Below are positions 10,800 to 23,100 of a stretch of 64,000 bases of DNA, one piece after another (position 1 is the stretch's first letter; each line of letters opens with the position of its first letter). The notes under the pieces are model-generated. The model made no database searches. It was given only the letters and a program-made list of their open reading frames with translations, and was not told the DNA's origin. A program made the position numbers and the translations under genes. The DNA is from Maratus speciosus (lineage: Eukaryota > Arthropoda > Arachnida > Araneae > Salticidae), in NCBI GenBank assembly GCA_963932465.1, contig OZ010792.1, positions 284,563,836 to 284,627,835 of the forward strand, in the 5' to 3' direction.

Positions 10800-11795
10800 A
10801 TGCAGTTCAATTTCATATTACAAAGTTTGACGCTTTATTTTTGTTTCGTTTTATTTGAAGGAAAAAGTCGTTCGGTTAAAATAACGTGGATAAAGTTTTG
10901 TAGCTCAAACCTTTATTAGGCAATAGAAAACTGGCAGTCTTCTACGTAATTTGGATTATAACCATAACTCTTCAAAATTATAAGTGTTTTTCCAAAATAA
11001 TAAGGGTGCGTTAAGTGAACTAATGAGTGCCTCCGTTAGAAGAATGAATCTTAAAAGAAAACTTTTTATAGAAAAAAAGAAAACTTAAAAGAAAACTTAA
11101 AAGAAAACTTTTTATAAAAATAATCTTTCTCTGGAAAAAAATATATGAGTTTTTATGCAGTCTGAGGTTTGTCTCGATTGAAGAAAAAAAATTCCAATTA
11201 CAGCACGTAGGTATCTAGATGAGATTTTTTTTTTAAGAAAAAAGTTCAAAAACAAAAGAAATTCAAGCTTAAGATTTTTGAAAATTTACAGAATTAATAG
11301 CGAAGTATTTTGATTGTCGATAATTATAAAATTCTGAAAAATACTTATGATACAAATTTCAAATGGCGACAATTTTACACCAAATAATTTTGACAGAAAC
11401 AATCTTCACAAATTAAACTTTTTTTTTTCTTTTTGCTGGAAAAATGTTTTGACGCATACAAATGACAGATGAGGATTAATTATTCCCGCAACATCCAAAA
11501 TACTTATAAACTTACAGCATATGAGAAAAATTCACCGAACACTTTCGATTTTAATCTTCATGTCGAATACCCTGAGAAATGTTTGACGAATAGTTCTTGA
11601 ACTTCGGGATATAAAGAACTAGTTTGGAAAATTTTTGAGTGGAGATTGAGGGCAGTTAGGATACTAACAATAAATTGAACAAAAAACAAAATGTCAGCGA
11701 TTATCCAGTAACATAAAATACTTGAAACGATTTATCTCAGTAGCAAATGACTATATAGGTCCCGTAAAAGCTTGTATGAATTTGCGTATCAATAG
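10800..11795. other. AT-rich; local AAAAGAAAACTT minisatellite
   Basis: At 11053-11118 the motif AAAAGAAAACTT recurs about four times. Nothing else was recognised. Confidence 0.55.
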
Positions 11796-12525
11796 TACAG
11801 GGTGACTTTTAATTAACTTGCAGCTTTAAATTGAAATAACTTCTGAGAGTCTTATTAGATGGCGGCACGCATGCGTGCAGTGAGATAGAGCATAAAAGGA
11901 ATTTGTTTAGTTTCACTACCACGCAATTCTGAAAATGTCTCCCAAAGCCTCATATTCAACATATTTTTATTGTTAAAAACTGGTATTTATGTGGTGGAAA
12001 TGCAATTTCTACGGACGTGGTCTTTAACATTCAGAAACGGACCTAAGTGTAGGACCAATTTTCTTTGAGTCACATAGGCGTAACCAGCCTTTTGAACGGG
12101 GGGGTGCCCAGACTTCTTAACCTGAACATGTTGGATACAAGCAATATCTTATATGGTAAAACCTGTTAAAACGAAACCTCATAAAACCGGTCGCATTTCC
12201 GCTTTAGACAGGTTTTCCTCCTAGAAGGTATAGTTGTGTGATATTTCTTTTAAAAAGAGCTCAAACGCGATTTTTGTTTCCGTGAGGAGGGATGAGAAGG
12301 GGTTCAAAACATCAAAACTAAATCTATAGTTAAAAAAAAAAAAAAAAAAAATGTAAATCTTTTTTCAGCAGTGACATAAGACAGTGAGTAAGAGTGGTGT
12401 GTAAGTGTGAAATCTTTTGGCACCCTAACTTCTTATAAAGATTAAAAAAGGCCTTTAATCATGCTGGAAACTTCTATAGGCAAAGGGGAACACTGCATAA
12501 GTTCTAAAATTATCTCAATCAAATC

Positions 12526-13100
12526 GACCGGGAGCCGGCAGCACAGACACATGGTTCGTACGGATACTGTTATTTCTCCAGGAAAACTATCAGTATCTTT
12601 TTATAGAAAAGGAAATCTAGGTTAAACACGCAAAATTTCGCCTTTTTTAAGAAGAGAATTTCTATAAGACAATACTGGTGCTAAAAAATTTTCAGGTCTG
12701 CAAAATTCAAGGAGGCGTACGAACCATGAGACCACCACCTCATCGAGTTCGAGGCTGAAATTACAGAATTAGCTAAAACTCGATTCCCATATTAAAACGC
12801 AATCGGTCTGCCAAGTCATATCTTGGTGGAAAACATCTAAAAACCGATTTTACCGGTTGACTAGTAGGTTAACCGTTGTTTTCCTGCTCCCAGTCCGTCA
12901 TGTTTTCAAACCTTTGGGTGCAGGAAAACGCAATGGTAAACCTACGAGTCGACCGCTAAAATCGGGTTTTTAGGTGTTTTCTATCAAGATATGACTTGGC
13001 AGACCGAATACGTATTAATATGGAAATCGAGTTTTAGCTAATTCTAGAATTTCAGCCTCCAACTCGATGAGGTGGTTGTCTGTGCTGCCGACTCCCGGTC
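12526..13100. repeat. Large imperfect inverted repeat (foldback)
   Basis: The right arm (about 12914-13100) is the reverse complement of the left arm (12526-12891), once the nested 179-bp MITE at 12550-12728 is discounted. Shared blocks include GACCGGGAG, CAGCACAGACA, CTCATCGAGTT, AATTAGCTAAAACTCGATT and GGTCTGCCAAGTCATATCTT. The minus-strand open frame at 13015-13218 runs through this arm and has no family signature. Confidence 0.8.
12550..12728. mobile_element. 179-bp MITE with 13-bp perfect TIR
   Basis: CATGGTTCGTACG (12550-12562) and CGTACGAACCATG (12716-12728) are exact inverted repeats. The MITE interrupts the left arm of the foldback 12526-13100, because the right arm is continuous at the corresponding place. 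Confidence 0.75.
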
Positions 13101-13303
13101 TAAAAGTCTCGCAGATGAAATTTTGCGGGATCATAAATTTCTGATATTGCATGCGGTACACCAGTACATACGTACGAAAGTTTTTCAGAATGTAACTCCA
13201 TGACTTCTTAGGGATCACCGGAGGAACCCAAGAAATTTTGGAGGAATGTCTATATAAATAATTATTTTATTATTATAAATAATTATAATATTCATTAATA
13301 CTA

Positions 13304-13471
13304 TAATTTCCTGCCTATAATCCGCGGATCAAACAATCATGTTTCGATCCAGAAATTTTATTTCATTATTGAAGTTAAATATTATCGAGATTTAGCAAAA
13401 TACATTTTATGAAACAAGATTTCTGGGTCCGAACATAATTGTTTGATCCGCGAATTATAGGCCGGAAATTA
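13304..13471. mobile_element. MITE, ~168 bp, long TIRs
   Basis: TAATTTCCTGCCTATAATCC at the left matches the reverse complement of the right end, continuing through GCGGATCAAACAAT and a shared ATTTCTGG block. No gene. Confidence 0.8.
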
Positions 13472-14612
13472 CGGTAATTCATGTTTTTACCTCAGAATGT
13501 GTCGAATATATGAAGTAAAGCAAGTCATGATAATGTACACTAAATTTTATCAAGATGATAAAAATTATACTATCATGATGTGACTGTAATAATAAAGATA
13601 GGCACTTGTCTGTCTCTGTGTGTGTGTGTATGCGAACGCGCTAAACTCTGTCAAAACAATGCAGCCCGCACAGCCGTAAGTTTTGACAGGACCTGTAGGC
13701 CTGAAATCATGCATATCGAAGACAATTTCTGGAATTTTTCAATTCATGTTTTATGCGAATTTTTTCGGATTTAGCGGCGTTTTTTTTTTTCAACTTAGTA
13801 AAAAAGAATCAGATTTCAATATTTTATCCAGTATAAACTTTGTCTTATTTTCAATAAAGTGTTTTCGAGATTCTTACAGCGATTTTTTAATTTTTAACAA
13901 TTTTTTAATGTTATTTTTAGAGGGGTTTTTTTCCTCATTTCGTAGTGATTTTTTTTTTATATTCCTAAAAGGAATACGGTTTAAATCTTTTACCCAATTA
14001 GTTAATTTCGTTCCCCGTGGTTTTTTAATCTTTTCCGAATTTTTAATGCAATTTTTAGCGGTGGTTTTCGTGCTTTGAGGCGATTTTTTGACACAGAAAA
14101 AACTCTCTGGTAATTTTTTCAATTGCCGTGATTAAATTCGAATTGGAAGAATGTCAAATCAGTTCTTACAAGGAAGCTGAAAATTTAATTTGGCTCGAAA
14201 TAAAAAACGCAATAATTCAAGATTCGCTTCTTTCGAGACAGAATAGGTCGTAGCTTGTTCGGGAGTACTTTGCCGAAGGCAGTTCCCACCTCAATCCTAG
14301 AATTGTTTAATTCTACGTTTGTTAAAAAAAAGCCCAACCAACGAAACTCCACTAGTAATGAAGTTTCCTTTGAGGGACAGGTTTAGAAATAACGTGCGGG
14401 ATCGCACGATTTGCCCACAGAAAAGGAAAGTCCCGCATAATAAAAAATACTGTGCAGTATTTCCACCCTCCAAATTCTTTCACAGAACTGTGATTCTTCA
14501 GTGACTATTTTATTTTATTTTTTTATTATTATTATTATTTAAGTCCGCGATTTTTATTTCTTTTTTGGAATTTTTCAAAGTCAATTCGTGAAGCGCTCTC
14601 GGGAAAATTTGA

Positions 14613-15240
14613 GAATTTCTTCAAAGGATTGTAGAAAAATATCGGAAATTTCGATAAACGAGTGCAGAAAATAATCGCGAATTTCGTCAAAAGATTGCGC
14701 AAAAAATTACGAATTTCGATAAACGATTGACGAAATTTTTTTCCAAATTTCATCAAAATGTCGCGGAAAAGAGTAGAGAATTTTGTTAATTGGTACGGAA
14801 AGAATCGAGAATTTTCCCGATCGGTCGCGCAAAACTATCACGAATTTCGACAAATTACCCTTGTAAAAAAATCAGTTTCGTCAATCGGCCGCAACAGAAA
14901 ATAAATTTCATCAAAGTATCGCGGTAAAAACGAGAATTTCATCAAAGGATCGCAGAATGAAAAAGCGAATTCCGTCAAAAGATCGTAGAAAGAAAATGCT
15001 AATTTCATCGAAGGATCGTGCTAAAGAAATGCCAATTTCATCAAAATATCGCGGTAAAAAATGCTAATTTCGTCAAAAGATCGCGGTAAAAAACACGAAT
15101 TTTGTCAAAGGTTAGTGGTAAAAAGTGCGGATTTCGACAAAAAATCGCGTAGAAAGACGTGAATTTCGTCAAACGATTTTGGAAAAAATTGTAAATATCA
15201 TAAAATGATCGCAGAATAAAATCGCGAATTTGGTCAAAAT
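14613..15240. repeat. Degenerate 32-33-bp minisatellite, ~20 copies
   Basis: The core AATTTCRTCAAARGATCGCG recurs with starts near 14614, 14647, 14680, 14712, 14746, 14779, 14810, 14843, 14874, 14904, 14935, 14968, 15001, 15034, 15066, 15098, 15130, 15162, 15194 and 15227. The period is thus 30-34, mostly 32-33 bases. The unit reads roughly AATTTCGTCAAAAGATCGCG then GGTAAAAAATGCG. Copies are diverged but the phase is kept. Confidence 0.85.
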
Positions 15241-16098
15241 TTACTGCACTGGGCTAAAAGATTGAAACCGGTTCATTTTCCTACTTTCAAAAGAACGCCG
15301 CGAAACGAGAAGAAATTAAAAATCGTATAAAAATTTTCAGAGGAAAAAAATTACTATATTGACTTGAAAGACTGCAACCATATTCCCTTTACGAATGTCA
15401 AAAAATGATCAAGAAACACGAAATTCAACCAACCAACCAACCTCCAGATTAATTTGAATTTTCTGTGCTATTACTTTTCATTTTCAAAGGAGGCAGGGTC
15501 TGTGCACTCTCTCCTCTTTCCCTTGGCTAATCGCATTTTTGAATTACCATTTCACATCTACATTCCCTTTCAAATTTTTTTGCTTCTTTCTAGATTTTAA
15601 ACTACGAAAGCAAAGAGACAAAATAGTTTCTATCCTCGTCAAGAACTTGCGTTAATTTCTCATGAAATTGCAGGAACATGAAAGAACGACGTTAAAAAAA
15701 AAAATCTCCCCCAAACAAAAGATGGCAAAGTGAGATTATAAAGCCAGCTTTTCGACTTTCTATGACTAATACAGATTCTTGTAAATATTCTAGTTTTAAA
15801 AAAGATAAACAGCATAATTTTCTTAAAAAAAGAAAGAAGAAAAAAAAAGAACGTAGGTTTCTATTTTATTACATTTCAAAACTTAGGCTGTAAGTTTTCT
15901 GAACTAAACTAATTTGCCCAACTAACTGATCTCTGCTTTCACTTCTTTTTTCTTTTGTAAATTTCGATTTTTTTTTAAGTAATTGTGCTCGAGTCTGCGC
16001 AACCGGGGGGGGGTGCCCGGGCCCCCAGGGCACCCCCCCCTGGTTACGCCTATGAGTCATCAGTTATAGCTGACGCCTATGAGGTAATACTGAGACAG

Positions 16099-16526
16099 CG
16101 AAACAGCACCGAAAACTGGCGATAAGTAGCGATTAAAATAATAAAACTTTGTAAAAGATCATCATAAAATAAAAAAAATACATAGGACGCGTTTCGAGTT
16201 AAAAATATTAACAGCTCGTCATCAGCTAAAGTAAACACGTGTCCGTAAGGGGACAAGGACAAAAATGAGCTGAAAGGTGGACAGTAGAGCTTGCAAAGAA
16301 TGCGACCAGGTGGCGCTAGCTGAAAGGAGCACATGCAGAAGACGAAAGTGTAGCCAAAATGATAGAAGAAAAATTGATAGGGAAAAAATGGAAATAAAAG
16401 AAATAAACAAAAATAAAATAAAAGAAGTAAATTAAAATATATATAAATATAAATAATAACAAAAATAAAGAAATGGAAAAGAATAAAACAATAAAAAAAA
16501 ACCAAAAGAACATTTTTTTTTTTTTA
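16099..16526 (+). mobile_element. Retroposed insertion with 13-bp TSD and A-rich 3' end
   Basis: AATACTGAGACAG is repeated at 16086-16098 and 16527-16539. The intervening 428 bp ends in a long A-rich tail (about 16370-16505) then a T run. The direct repeats plus A-rich end suggest target-primed retroposition (SINE/LINE 3' fragment). The 142-codon open frame on the minus strand is merely the T-rich complement of this tail. Confidence 0.55.
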
Positions 16527-16594
16527 AATACTGAGACAGTCGTTTTTTTTTTTTCTGAATTCGTAATCTGGGTATGAACACCGATAAATATTAG

Positions 16595-17020
16595 TTCATG
16601 CAGGATGGATCCCCCCCCCCCCCTCGCGTAGAACAGGCAGTGTTTTTGACACCATTTACAGTAAGTTTGGAACCTGAGTTATCACCTATGAATATCCAAA
16701 TCATTATCCTGTTGCATTTCATTGGCCCCTTTATCCACCCAATATGAATCTGTGTGATTTCTATCTTTGGGGTCATACGAACAAGTTGGTTTACATACGG
16801 AGAAGCCGACAGTTTTTAAAAGCATGAAAAGTTACATAACTGACTTATTTTTCAGCTATAAAAAAGAAACGCTCGATTTTGTTACTGACAACTTTGGGAC
16901 TAAGTTGTGCTATTGTATCACCTCTGAAGGTTCTCACTTTGAAAACCTTTTCCACGTTCTTTTCAATGAAAAAATGTTTGTAGTGCTATCTGCAACAACT
17001 CAAGAGTTGAAAGTTCAGTA
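16595..17020 (+). pseudogene. Mariner-like transposase C-terminal pseudogene
   Basis: FMQDGSPP near 16595 resembles the second catalytic aspartate motif of mariner transposases. NLCDFYLWGHTNKLVY near 16744 resembles the third catalytic motif with the W-G block. A later frame gives SYITDLFFSYKKETLDFV and a GSHFENLF ending, as at mariner C-termini. The three parts lie in different frames, and a C run (about 16610-16622) is inserted after the QDG motif. The catalytic core is broken and the N-terminal half is not visible. Confidence 0.7.
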
Positions 17021-17220
17021 GGTTAATTAAAAGTCACCCTGTTGGAAATGTAAACATTTCTTTAAAAAATTTAAAAAAAAAAAAATGCGCATGCTTTTGG
17101 TTTATATTATGCAGATTTTGAACCAAATTTAACTTTAATTTCAGAAAACTTGAAATAGTGTAGTAGAAACATTATACTACAATTAGAAAATGAATATATT
17201 TCATTTCATATTTATGAGAA

Positions 17221-17427
17221 GGCTAATTCCATGAAAACTTGTCATGTCTGTCACACAGCTGAAAATCGCTATGCTTGTTGCCCACCGTTATTTTCGAAAA
17301 GTTTGCTTCGCTTTATCCACTTGATGAGATATCTCCGATAAAATAAGTCACATTTTTCCGTTCTAAAATATTGGTAGCCAAAAATCGTAGTATGTGACAG
17401 ACATGACAAGCTTTCATGAAATTAACC
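17221..17427. mobile_element. 207-bp MITE with ~33-bp TIRs
   Basis: GGCTAATTCCATGAAAACTT and following CATGTCTGTCAC are mirrored by GTGACAGACATGACAAGC through ATTAACC. No gene inside. Confidence 0.75.
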
Positions 17428-17512
17428 AGAGATGAGCATTTGTATAAAATGCTTTTTTACTGCGCATGAGCGAACGATATCTAATTTTTTCGTAATGGGG
17501 TATCAGCCCTAT

Positions 17513-17577
17513 TAGGAAACGTATTACAGAATGCCTTATTTTCTTTAAAAATAAAGCATTCTGTAATACGTTTCCTA
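17513..17577. repeat. Near-perfect palindrome, ~30-bp arms
   Basis: TAGGAAACGTATTACAGAAT and its reverse complement flank a short A/T loop. A partial repeat of the arm (TTCCTATGTAATACG) follows at 17581. Confidence 0.8.
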
Positions 17578-17752
17578 TGTTTTCCTATGTAATACGTTTT
17601 TTATGTTACTTTACTTTCATTCAAAATTTGCATACGCTTAGTCAACAAGAAAAAAAAGGAACATCCCATATATTTTAATCTCCGAAATGTCACTGAAAAA
17701 ACGGAAATAGCCATACGACTAGAAATGTCTTTTTTAATTTATGTTTTAAAGT

Positions 17753-17830
17753 AGTGGTTCCCAAACTTTTTGACTGGCGGAGCCCTTTTTAGAATGAATT
17801 TGTTTGGCGGAGCCCTGAAGCCTACCGTAA
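17753..17830 (+). mobile_element. hAT-type terminus, single end
   Basis: TAGTGGTTCCCAAACTTTTT followed by two GGCGGAGCCC motifs is a typical hAT end with subterminal repeats. The matching right end was not found, so limits and integrity are unknown. Confidence 0.6.
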
Positions 17831-19212
17831 TCTATGTTACAAAGTAGCGTTTTGAAGGCGCATTGCTACTGAGCGCAGGAAGAGGGACTGAATAGTAATC
17901 TAAACAATTATGCATTTTGTCCAAGAAATAAAATTACAATTGAAACTGTTATTGTAATACTGAATTTATTTTCAATTATCATCAATTCAGATGGAATTGT
18001 TAAAAGTTTACAAACCTACAGTTAAAAAACCTCCAAAACTCTAGAAATCGTAACATTTGCTTTGCAATAAATTTTACATTATTAGAGTGACGAACAATAA
18101 CGCATAAACGCTTAATGTGATTGGATTGTTTTGCACAAATGTCTGAATTCCGGTCCAGTGGATAGTAATTGCATGATTCTACATTTAAAAGACTTCTGTA
18201 TTTCGATTTGGTTTTAAAGTAAGATCTTTAACACTACTACATATACCAGGCATTTTACTCATGTTTTATAAAAATATTTCAGACAAATAATTTTTATTTA
18301 AAACTAACTAACTCTTTTATTTGACTTGTTTCTGTTTGATTTATATTTATTTATTTTATGAAAAATTGTTGATTCAAATGGAAATATTTTCATTTGGTAC
18401 TACCAAATAACCGGTTGTTGTTGGTATATTTAGTGTAACTTGCTGTGAGATGTCAAATCAACGAGGACCCCAATGTTTCACAGAGTTTAAGTTGGATATT
18501 TTTGTCTTGAATATATTTAGAGTCGTCCAAAACCTTTTCTGTTCAACTGTAGAAAAATGTTGTTTGAAAGAGTTTTTCAAAGCTGTAGGATGCCCCTGAA
18601 TATTTATTTATTTGTATGTTTTTTTTTATCTGGTGTTGCTTGCATTCCTTTTTATCAAGAGAGGCGTAATAGATATCATTGTTTGACTCAGAATCCGACC
18701 AATACACGTTTCATCTTAAAAGGAAAGTTTGGTAAATGAATAGGAAATTGTGACACATTTTCATTGCAATAATAGATACATTTATATCATTTTGCGAAAC
18801 ATACCGGGAAAAATATGCAATTAGAATTCACAAACTTCATTAGTTAAAAGTTTTGCCAATTTAGAGTTATGGTTCTTCTAATATCACCTCTGCAGTTCCA
18901 ACAATCGTGTAAACGCTCTTCATTAGACAGTACCTTTTTATTTCGCTATGTAGTAGGAGGGGGGTATGCCGGCATTCAATAACTTCATACATAAGCTTTA
19001 AAAGTTTGCTTTTAGTTTATTATTTTATTGACATTAATTAACCTTTTCGTATCTTCAGGAGACATTTTCCCGGGGATAGCGTGTATCTATAAAGAACGTA
19101 ATAGATGGTGCTACGGTGCTTTATCATCTCTTTAATTTTTGCAATGGATTTGTGACCCATCATTGCTTTCGCATCATCAGTGCATTCATGTTCATATCTG
19201 TTTTCCTATGTA
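17831..19212. other. AT-rich, possibly body of the hAT relic
   Basis: No transposase signature, repeat array or RNA gene was recognised. Confidence 0.45.
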
Positions 19213-19810
19213 TCTATATTATAAAGGACAAACATATCTGTGCGTAACGCATACGTCATTTTGCGAATGGCAACACGTTGTAATTTGAAATGAAATTTTG
19301 GTTTTGCAATTTTCTCTACTGCAAATTTTTAAACTTCTAAACATCGCACATTTTAAATTTTTACACCGTTGTATGAGGAAAAAATGCTCTTTTAAATGCA
19401 AGAGTTTGAAAGCTGTATCTCAAATTATTTTTGAGATATTAATTTTTTTGTAGTTTTTAATACCATTTTTCTAATCGTGGCAACAAAAGAACCCCATTTC
19501 TATTGAAAGTCATTGAAAGTAAACGGAAAATAGTCGAAAATAGGAGATACTGTATGTTTTGTTGTCATTTTCCCATAAAACCTGAAAAAAAATTAAATTA
19601 AAATGCTTGCTATGTCAGCGATTTTTTAAATTTCTAAATATCGCGCATTTCCAATTTTTACGCCGTCAAATAGGGAATAAAACCTACTTTGAAATGCAAT
19701 TTGTTTGAGAATTGTATCTTAATTGACTGAGCTATTATGGTTTTTAAAATAACTATTCGCCCGTGGCGACCAGTTTGGTCTCCCTTAAATGTATCCTAGG
19801 CATTGTATCA
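19213..19810 (+). mobile_element. Helitron-like 5' end with a two-copy ~300-bp repeat
   Basis: TCTATATTATAAAGGACAAA at 19213, preceded by A, resembles Helitron starts. Downstream, 19320-19440 and 19619-19736 share the order TTCTAAA-ATCGC-CATTT, AATTTTTAC-CCGT, AAATGCAA and TGTATCT, about 300 bp apart. No clear 3' hairpin plus CTRR end was found, so the right limit is nominal. Confidence 0.4.
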
Positions 19811-22194
19811 TGTTACTTTTATTCATAATTTAATTTACTTGCTCGATCCTTCGCCAAAGAGGAAGATCCTGATAGAGAAATCAAGAACTCGGTATTTTTA
19901 TGTTAGTCGGGCACAGGTGATAAATCGCCAAACATTGTACCCGTTTTTCATATTTCATGATTAAAATATAATCCTTTCACTCATTTTATTTAAAATGGAT
20001 AGCTTTAATTTAAAACTGAAACGTTTAAAATTCATGACTTTCACTTAAAAAGAAAATCTTTAAAAAAGAAAAAGAATAAATAATACCATAAACTATTTAA
20101 TTTCAACATCAAAGCATTGTTTTAATTTACCCCTCGAAAAAAAAAAAAATGTGCTGGCGAGTTAAAAATGCCATTGGCGAGAATTGCGCCCAGCTAACAT
20201 TAAAGTACAAACTCTTTCTGATCATGGCAACTTTTATGTAGTTTTATTCGAAAAAAAATATTTTGATTAAATAGGTTGCCAGAAAGTACGTTGCCAAATT
20301 TCTTTCCTCGCCATGGACCTTTTCTCTATTTCGCCAAGTACCTATACTGGAAAAGTACCTTTATTTATTTATTTATTTATTGTATTTTAAATGAGATGAA
20401 GTCGTATGTTTGTTGTTCGATAAATAAATAAGTAAAAGACGGCACAGATGTCATATACGCACCACGTTGGCGCGATTTTTTTCTGACGCCAATGTCATAT
20501 ACGCACCGGGGTACTTAACTGGCGCCAAAGTGTCGTTATTTTGCTTGATATGGTAACCCGGATGTTGTTGTTTATTTATTAATAAATTGTTTATTTACTT
20601 TTATTTTTTTTATTATATAAATTGTTTTTTCTATAGTTATTAATTAAACTTTTTTTTATTTATTGTTATTCCCTTTTGAAAACTATTACACAATAACCAA
20701 TGAGATGCGTTTCATTCGGGTGTTGCCATTAAACAATTAACAAATAATTGAGATTTCTGTGCCACGTGCGATAGCGTAATATATATATAGAGAGAGAGAT
20801 TTTCAAGCATGAATTATTTTTAAATGTATCTCTATCACGTGTAGCTCGATTATGAAATATTAATCCGCTTGCCTTTAAAACAATGTAAAAATGCCAGCAT
20901 TTGTTTCCGTCTGATGTCCCATAACAAAATTAAAACTTCCTCTATAGAAAAATAAATAAAATAATGTAAATAAGAAACAAATTTAACAAACATGGGATTG
21001 AACCACGCGTTTAAAGCACTGAAATGATCGGAAAGACTGCCTTAAGTTGCAAAATCTTGGGCTAAGAACTCCTGGCATGTGAAAGTAACGCTTTTAATAA
21101 ATTTTAAAACTTTATTTGATTGCATAATTGATATTTTTCATATAAAAATTCTTTTTTATGTTAGTGGGCAATCTAAAATATATATTACATGTAAAAAAAT
21201 AATAATTAGAGTTAAAAAAAAGAAAAAAAAGAATTGTTTTTACCTATACTCTGTAACCCGAGGAGCTCGGGTTCAATCCCCTAGTTAATCATAATGATTG
21301 CTTCGGTTTGTAGTGATCTACAAAAAATATGATCCTGATAGCTTTGTGAAACCTTTTTCTTACTGGCGTTAGTAAGGCGCTTAAGTTTAATCAAGTTAAT
21401 GTTCTCAAACACCGTAATAGAAAAGTCAAGATAAGTTCCGGGTTCCCGTTTCAAAAAAGTCAGTTAAGACTCCAAACTTCCCCGATCTGACCCGGATATT
21501 AGTATATGTAACTGAAAAATACTAATAAAACTGCTAATCCAGTGACGTTAGTATGATTAATTCATTTGTGGTGCAAATTTTGTACATCTGAAGATGCTGT
21601 TAAGCATTTTTTTACGTCACCTGTTATAAAGTTAATTAAAAAGAAATAATCTTTTTGACAAGGAAATATTGTCACTAAATTAACAACGTACAAGAAATAT
21701 TGCCACTAAATTAACAACGAACAGGTATGAACTTAGAGAGTTTTTCTTATACTTAGTGAAGATTTCACATTTCCATCTTGTTTCGTTGATTTCCTGTGAC
21801 CGGTCAAAAGTACCCTATGACGGACACACTGTAGATATGTTCAGAATTTAGTATATTCTGCTAAGAAAGTTTCTGGTACCTCTTGAAATAAAAAGTGGAG
21901 TCCCATTTAGTCGAATTATGGTAATAGAAAGTGAATATACAAGTTTAGCATGACAAATGTAATTATTAAAAATCTTCTGCAAGTGGCTATTACTTAAGAA
22001 CTTGCAGAAGTTGATAAAATTATGGGAAAAGCTGACGGATTTCGATTGGCCATAATTAGTGTATAAATAATTAAAACATAGTAGTAAAAAAAATATAATT
22101 TATAGATCATGACTGACCTAGATTTAATTTCTCTACCAGATTTTTGCTCTTACATTAATTTTAGTGAGTATCATAGTCTCGGTGTCTCAGTTTA
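19811..22194. other. AT-rich with minor repeats
   Basis: Seen here: a (TTTA)n tract near 20357-20380; a repeated GTCATATACGCACC near 20441 and 20495; (TA)n-(GA)n near 20780-20800; an A-rich run near 21200-21235; and a ~35-bp tandem pair (GTCACTAAATTAACAACG, 21661-21720). No gene was recognised. Confidence 0.5.
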
Positions 22195-23023
22195 TCTAAT
22201 ATATAAAAATGAAAATTTGTCTGTCTGTCTGTCAGTAATTCTATACAAATCCATAATTTGGAAGACGGAATTATACATGTTTATTAAAATACGACCACTA
22301 AAGTAATCCTGAATCGGAATAACTTATAATTTTTAATTAATAAAAAACCCCAAATTCAACAGCAATTTCTAATCAAATTTAAACAATTTTCGTTATAGCT
22401 GTTGCCAACAATTAAAAATCCACAATGAAATTCTTACCAGAACAATTACTTTTCTGTTGCAAGATTTCCAAGTGAAAAAATGAAATAAATGGTTTGACGA
22501 ATTTAAAAAAAAGAGAAAATAACATCATAACTTTTCTACTGCAAGATTTCCCCGTGAAAAAATTAAAATAAAATAAATAGTTTCACGAATTAAAAACAAA
22601 AGTGAATGTTACGTCATAATTTTTCTGTTTTAGGATTTCGATGTGAAATGTTATAATTATTTAATTAATTTGACGAATAAATATGGAATATTACGTCATA
22701 CTGGAAATATAAAGGATGTGGTGAATATATAACGTCGTATAAGTGTGAAAAAATGTATTAAAGCATGATAAAAACTCAATTATGAAAATATTGGCGTATT
22801 TTAACATTACTGCTCCAATGATGAATGGAAATGAGTTCATTTATCGCTGTATTATTTTGCGTCTGTTATATAAATTTATACATTTTTATATTAGGTTTTC
22901 ATTTGATTTATGTTTACAACACTTTGACTGTTTGTTTTATTTTTATTTTTTTTTTATGTTGTAATTGGTTTTTCAAAACAAACATTCTTAAAATTCCGGG
23001 CAACGCGCGGGTACTTTAGCTAA
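22195..23023 (+). mobile_element. Non-autonomous Helitron (829 bp)
   Basis: It begins TCTAATATATAAAAATG followed by (CTGT)n and ends CCGGGCAACGCGCGGG, TACTTTAG, CTAA at 23020-23023. The flanks are A (22194) and T (23024). Internal TTTTCTGTTGCAAGATTTCC-like blocks recur near 22451, 22531 and 22621. No Rep/helicase gene; the short open frames inside have no signature. Confidence 0.85.
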
Positions 23024-23064
23024 TAATTGATAAATGAATGAGCTAATTTATTCGGTTATCAAAA

Positions 23065-23100
23065 GCACACACACACACACACACACACAAAAAAAAAAAG
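23065..23100. repeat. (AC)n then poly-A
   Basis: About 12 AC dinucleotides are followed by about 10 A residues. Confidence 0.9.

Larger units (their letters stand above)
12073..16054. mobile_element. ~4-kb non-autonomous element, CATAGGCGTAACCA termini, AGTCA TSD
   Basis: The left end CATAGGCGTAACCA and the reverse complement of the right end agree, followed on both sides by a G-rich GGGGGGGTGCCC stretch. AGTCA is duplicated at 12068-12072 and 16055-16059. The interior holds a foldback, a MITE and a 32-33-bp minisatellite, with no recognisable transposase. Superfamily not assigned. Confidence 0.75.
11796..17042 (+). mobile_element. Decayed mariner-like element split by a large insertion
   Basis: ACAGGGTGACTTTTAATTAAC at 11797 is mirrored by GTTAATTAAAAGTCACCCTGT ending at 17042. 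A transposase C-terminal relic lies just inside the right end (16595-17020). About 4 kb of the span is the unrelated element 12073-16054, and a further retroposed insertion lies at 16099-16526. The original copy was therefore under 1 kb; it is now dead. Confidence 0.75.

Noticed and set aside
13683..14078. 131-codon open frame, F-rich
   Set aside because: T-rich low-complexity DNA inside the 12073-16054 element; no domain, and the opposite strand is open as well.
14613..15240. CRISPR-like regular spacing of 32-33-bp repeats
   Set aside because: The whole unit is repeated with no unique spacers, repeats are diverged, and the context is eukaryotic.
16077..16505. 142-codon open frame on the minus strand rich in F, Y and L
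   Set aside because: It is the complement of the A-rich tail of the retroposed insertion; low complexity explains it.
21245..21290. tRNA box-B-like GGTTCAATCCC
   Set aside because: No A box or cloverleaf can be drawn around it.
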